Source of the DNA: Candidatus Nitrosopolaris rasttigaisensis
Lineage (GTDB): Archaea > Thermoproteota > Nitrososphaeria > Nitrososphaerales > Nitrososphaeraceae
Length of the DNA stretch: 5,359 bases
Assembly: GCA_933226995.1 (NCBI GenBank)
Contig: CAKOFP010000334.1
Location: 1 to 5,359 of the forward strand
Direction of reading: 5' to 3'
Below, piece after piece: positions 4,199 to 5,359 of the stretch. The stretch's first letter is position 1, and every line of letters starts with the position of its first letter. The notes beneath the pieces are model-generated. The model saw only the letters and a program-made list of their open reading frames with translations. It ran no database searches and had not been told where the DNA came from. Both the position numbers and the translations under genes were made by a program.

Positions 4199-5359
4199 AT
4201 GGCAGAGTCTCTAGTTTCACGTATCTCCGGACCCGTGGTAGTGGCAACGGGGCTTGAAGGAGCTCAAATGTACGATGTAGTGCGAATCGGGGAGTTAGGC
4301 CTGGTAGGAGAGATTATCCGACTTGAAGGTAACAAAGCGACAGTTCAAGTTTACGAGGATACTACTGGCCTAAGACCAGGAGAAAAACTCGTTAATACAA
4401 AAAGACCCCTTTCTATTCAACTCGGCCCCGGTCTGTTGACCTCGATTTATGATGGCATTCAAAGACCACTCAATGTACTAAGAGAACAGAGCGGGGATTT
4501 TATTGGTAGAGGAAAGACTATTCCTGCGTTGGATCAAGAGAAGAAATGGGAGTTCATCCCGCTCAAGAAAAGAGGCGATGACGTGTGTCAGGGAGAAATC
4601 ATAGGCGAGGTCCAGGAAACACCGTTGATAAAACACAAGATTATGATTCCCTTTGCAGCCCAAGGAAAACTAGAGGAAATAAGCGAAGCGAGGTATAATG
4701 TGAATGAAATTGTCGCAACAGTAAAAACTTCAACCACTAAGGTCGATATTGGGTTATCAAGCTGGTGGACTGTTAGAACACCCAGGCCAGTGCTTCGTAA
4801 GCTGCCGCCCGAGTCTCCACTTCTTACAGGTCAGCGAGTTTTGGACACATTTTTCCCAGTTGCAAAAGGAGGAACTGCTGCAATTCCGGGTCCATTTGGG
4901 AGTGGCAAGACAGTGACACAACAACAACTAGCGAAATGGGCCGATAGCGACGTGATAGTTTATGTCGGGTGTGGGGAGAGAGGAAACGAGATGACAGAAG
5001 TGCTTACAACCTTTCCAGAATTAGAAGATCCTAAATCGAAGCGTCCTCTCATGGAGCGCACAATCCTTGTCGCTAACACGTCGAACATGCCGGTTGCCGC
5101 CCGCGAAGCGAGTATTTACACAGGGATTACAATGGGCGAGTATTACCGTGATATGGGCTATGGTGTCGCGCTAATGGCGGATAGCACTTCTCGATGGGCG
5201 GAGGCCCTCAGGGAAATATCAGGAAGGCTAGAAGAAATGCCCGGAGAGGAAGGATATCCTGCTTATTTGGGAAGACGGCTCGCAGAATTTTATGAAAGAG
5301 GCGGTAAGGCAATTGTAATTTCTCCAGAGGAACGAATTGTGTCCTTAACTCTTGTCGGA
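4199..5359 (+). CDS. atpA: A/V-type ATP synthase catalytic subunit A (partial, 3' end beyond window)
   Basis: The catalytic nucleotide-binding subunit, which alternates with B in a hexameric head and makes or hydrolyses ATP. 387 codons are present; the family is near 580-600 residues, so roughly the C-terminal third is outside. It opens with the beta-barrel SRISGPVVVATG. GRGKTIPALD (103-112) leads into the extra non-homologous domain typical of A/V catalytic subunits. The P-loop GPFGSGKT (231-238) follows, then CGERGNEM with the catalytic Glu260, and the Walker B region ALMADSTSRW (Asp328) with SGRLEEMPGEEGYPAYL (341-357). The P-loop is uninterrupted, so the intein found there in some archaea is absent. 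ATG 4199 is 8 nt past the atpF stop. An in-frame TTG at 4187 is less likely, and the ATGs at 4191 and 4194 are in a frame that stops at once. atpB and atpD should follow. Confidence 0.97.
   Translation, partial: MAESLVSRISGPVVVATGLEGAQMYDVVRIGELGLVGEIIRLEGNKATVQVYEDTTGLRPGEKLVNTKRPLSIQLGPGLLTSIYDGIQRPLNVLREQSGDFIGRGKTIPALDQEKKWEFIPLKKRGDDVCQGEIIGEVQETPLIKHKIMIPFAAQGKLEEISEARYNVNEIVATVKTSTTKVDIGLSSWWTVRTPRPVLRKLPPESPLLTGQRVLDTFFPVAKGGTAAIPGPFGSGKTVTQQQLAKWADSDVIVYVGCGERGNEMTEVLTTFPELEDPKSKRPLMERTILVANTSNMPVAAREASIYTGITMGEYYRDMGYGVALMADSTSRWAEALREISGRLEEMPGEEGYPAYLGRRLAEFYERGGKAIVISPEERIVSLTLVG

Noticed and set aside
2162..4663. Several minus-strand open frames of 60-108 codons opposite the atp genes
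   Set aside because: They lie antisense to well-identified conserved genes and have low-complexity, Ser-rich shadow composition.

Overview
The window holds the first five genes of an archaeal A/V-type ATP synthase operon, atpK-atpE-atpC-atpF-atpA, all on the + strand. atpA runs off the right edge. Upstream of the operon lie a thioredoxin gene on the same strand and about 1.1 kb of sequence without a convincing gene.

The source is archaeal. The rotary ATPase subunits are of the archaeal/vacuolar family: a single-hairpin proteolipid, a C/d-type (AC39) subunit, an F subunit, and a catalytic A subunit with a GPFGSGKT P-loop. Candidate promoters look like BRE/TATA boxes, possible terminators are plain T-runs, and most genes lack a Shine-Dalgarno sequence. 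The thioredoxin has a charged N-terminal ELEEI...RKRSELL segment that I associate with ammonia-oxidising Thaumarchaeota (Nitrososphaeria). The sparse coding left of position 1141 would suit a soil member of that group. The phylum-level assignment is inference; the domain-level one is firm.

Layout: 1-1140 is non-coding, with several hairpins, a 22-nt-period direct repeat at 868-904 and a T-run at 819-825. 1141-1587 encodes a WCGPC thioredoxin (possible longer GTG start at 1066). 1588-1863 is a spacer with a T7 run (1683-1689) and a BRE/TATA-like promoter (1818-1836). 1864-2208 is atpK (rotor c subunit), 2220-2777 atpE (peripheral stalk), 2777-3847 atpC (rotor-to-stalk adaptor), 3840-4190 atpF (central stalk) and 4199-5359 atpA (catalytic subunit, N-terminal 387 residues).

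The five atp genes are packed with gaps of 11 and 8 nt and overlaps of 1 and 8 nt, so they are almost certainly one transcript with translational coupling. AtpK turns in the membrane as ions cross it. AtpC and AtpF carry rotation into the catalytic head built from AtpA and AtpB, and AtpE holds the head still. atpB and atpD are expected just past the right edge. The membrane stator atpI is not upstream of atpK, where euryarchaea usually have it. I see no CRISPR, insertion sequence, tRNA or rRNA. The points most worth a second look are the euryarchaeal-style K-E-C-F-A order, the c-subunit ion-site residues and the structured non-coding region.
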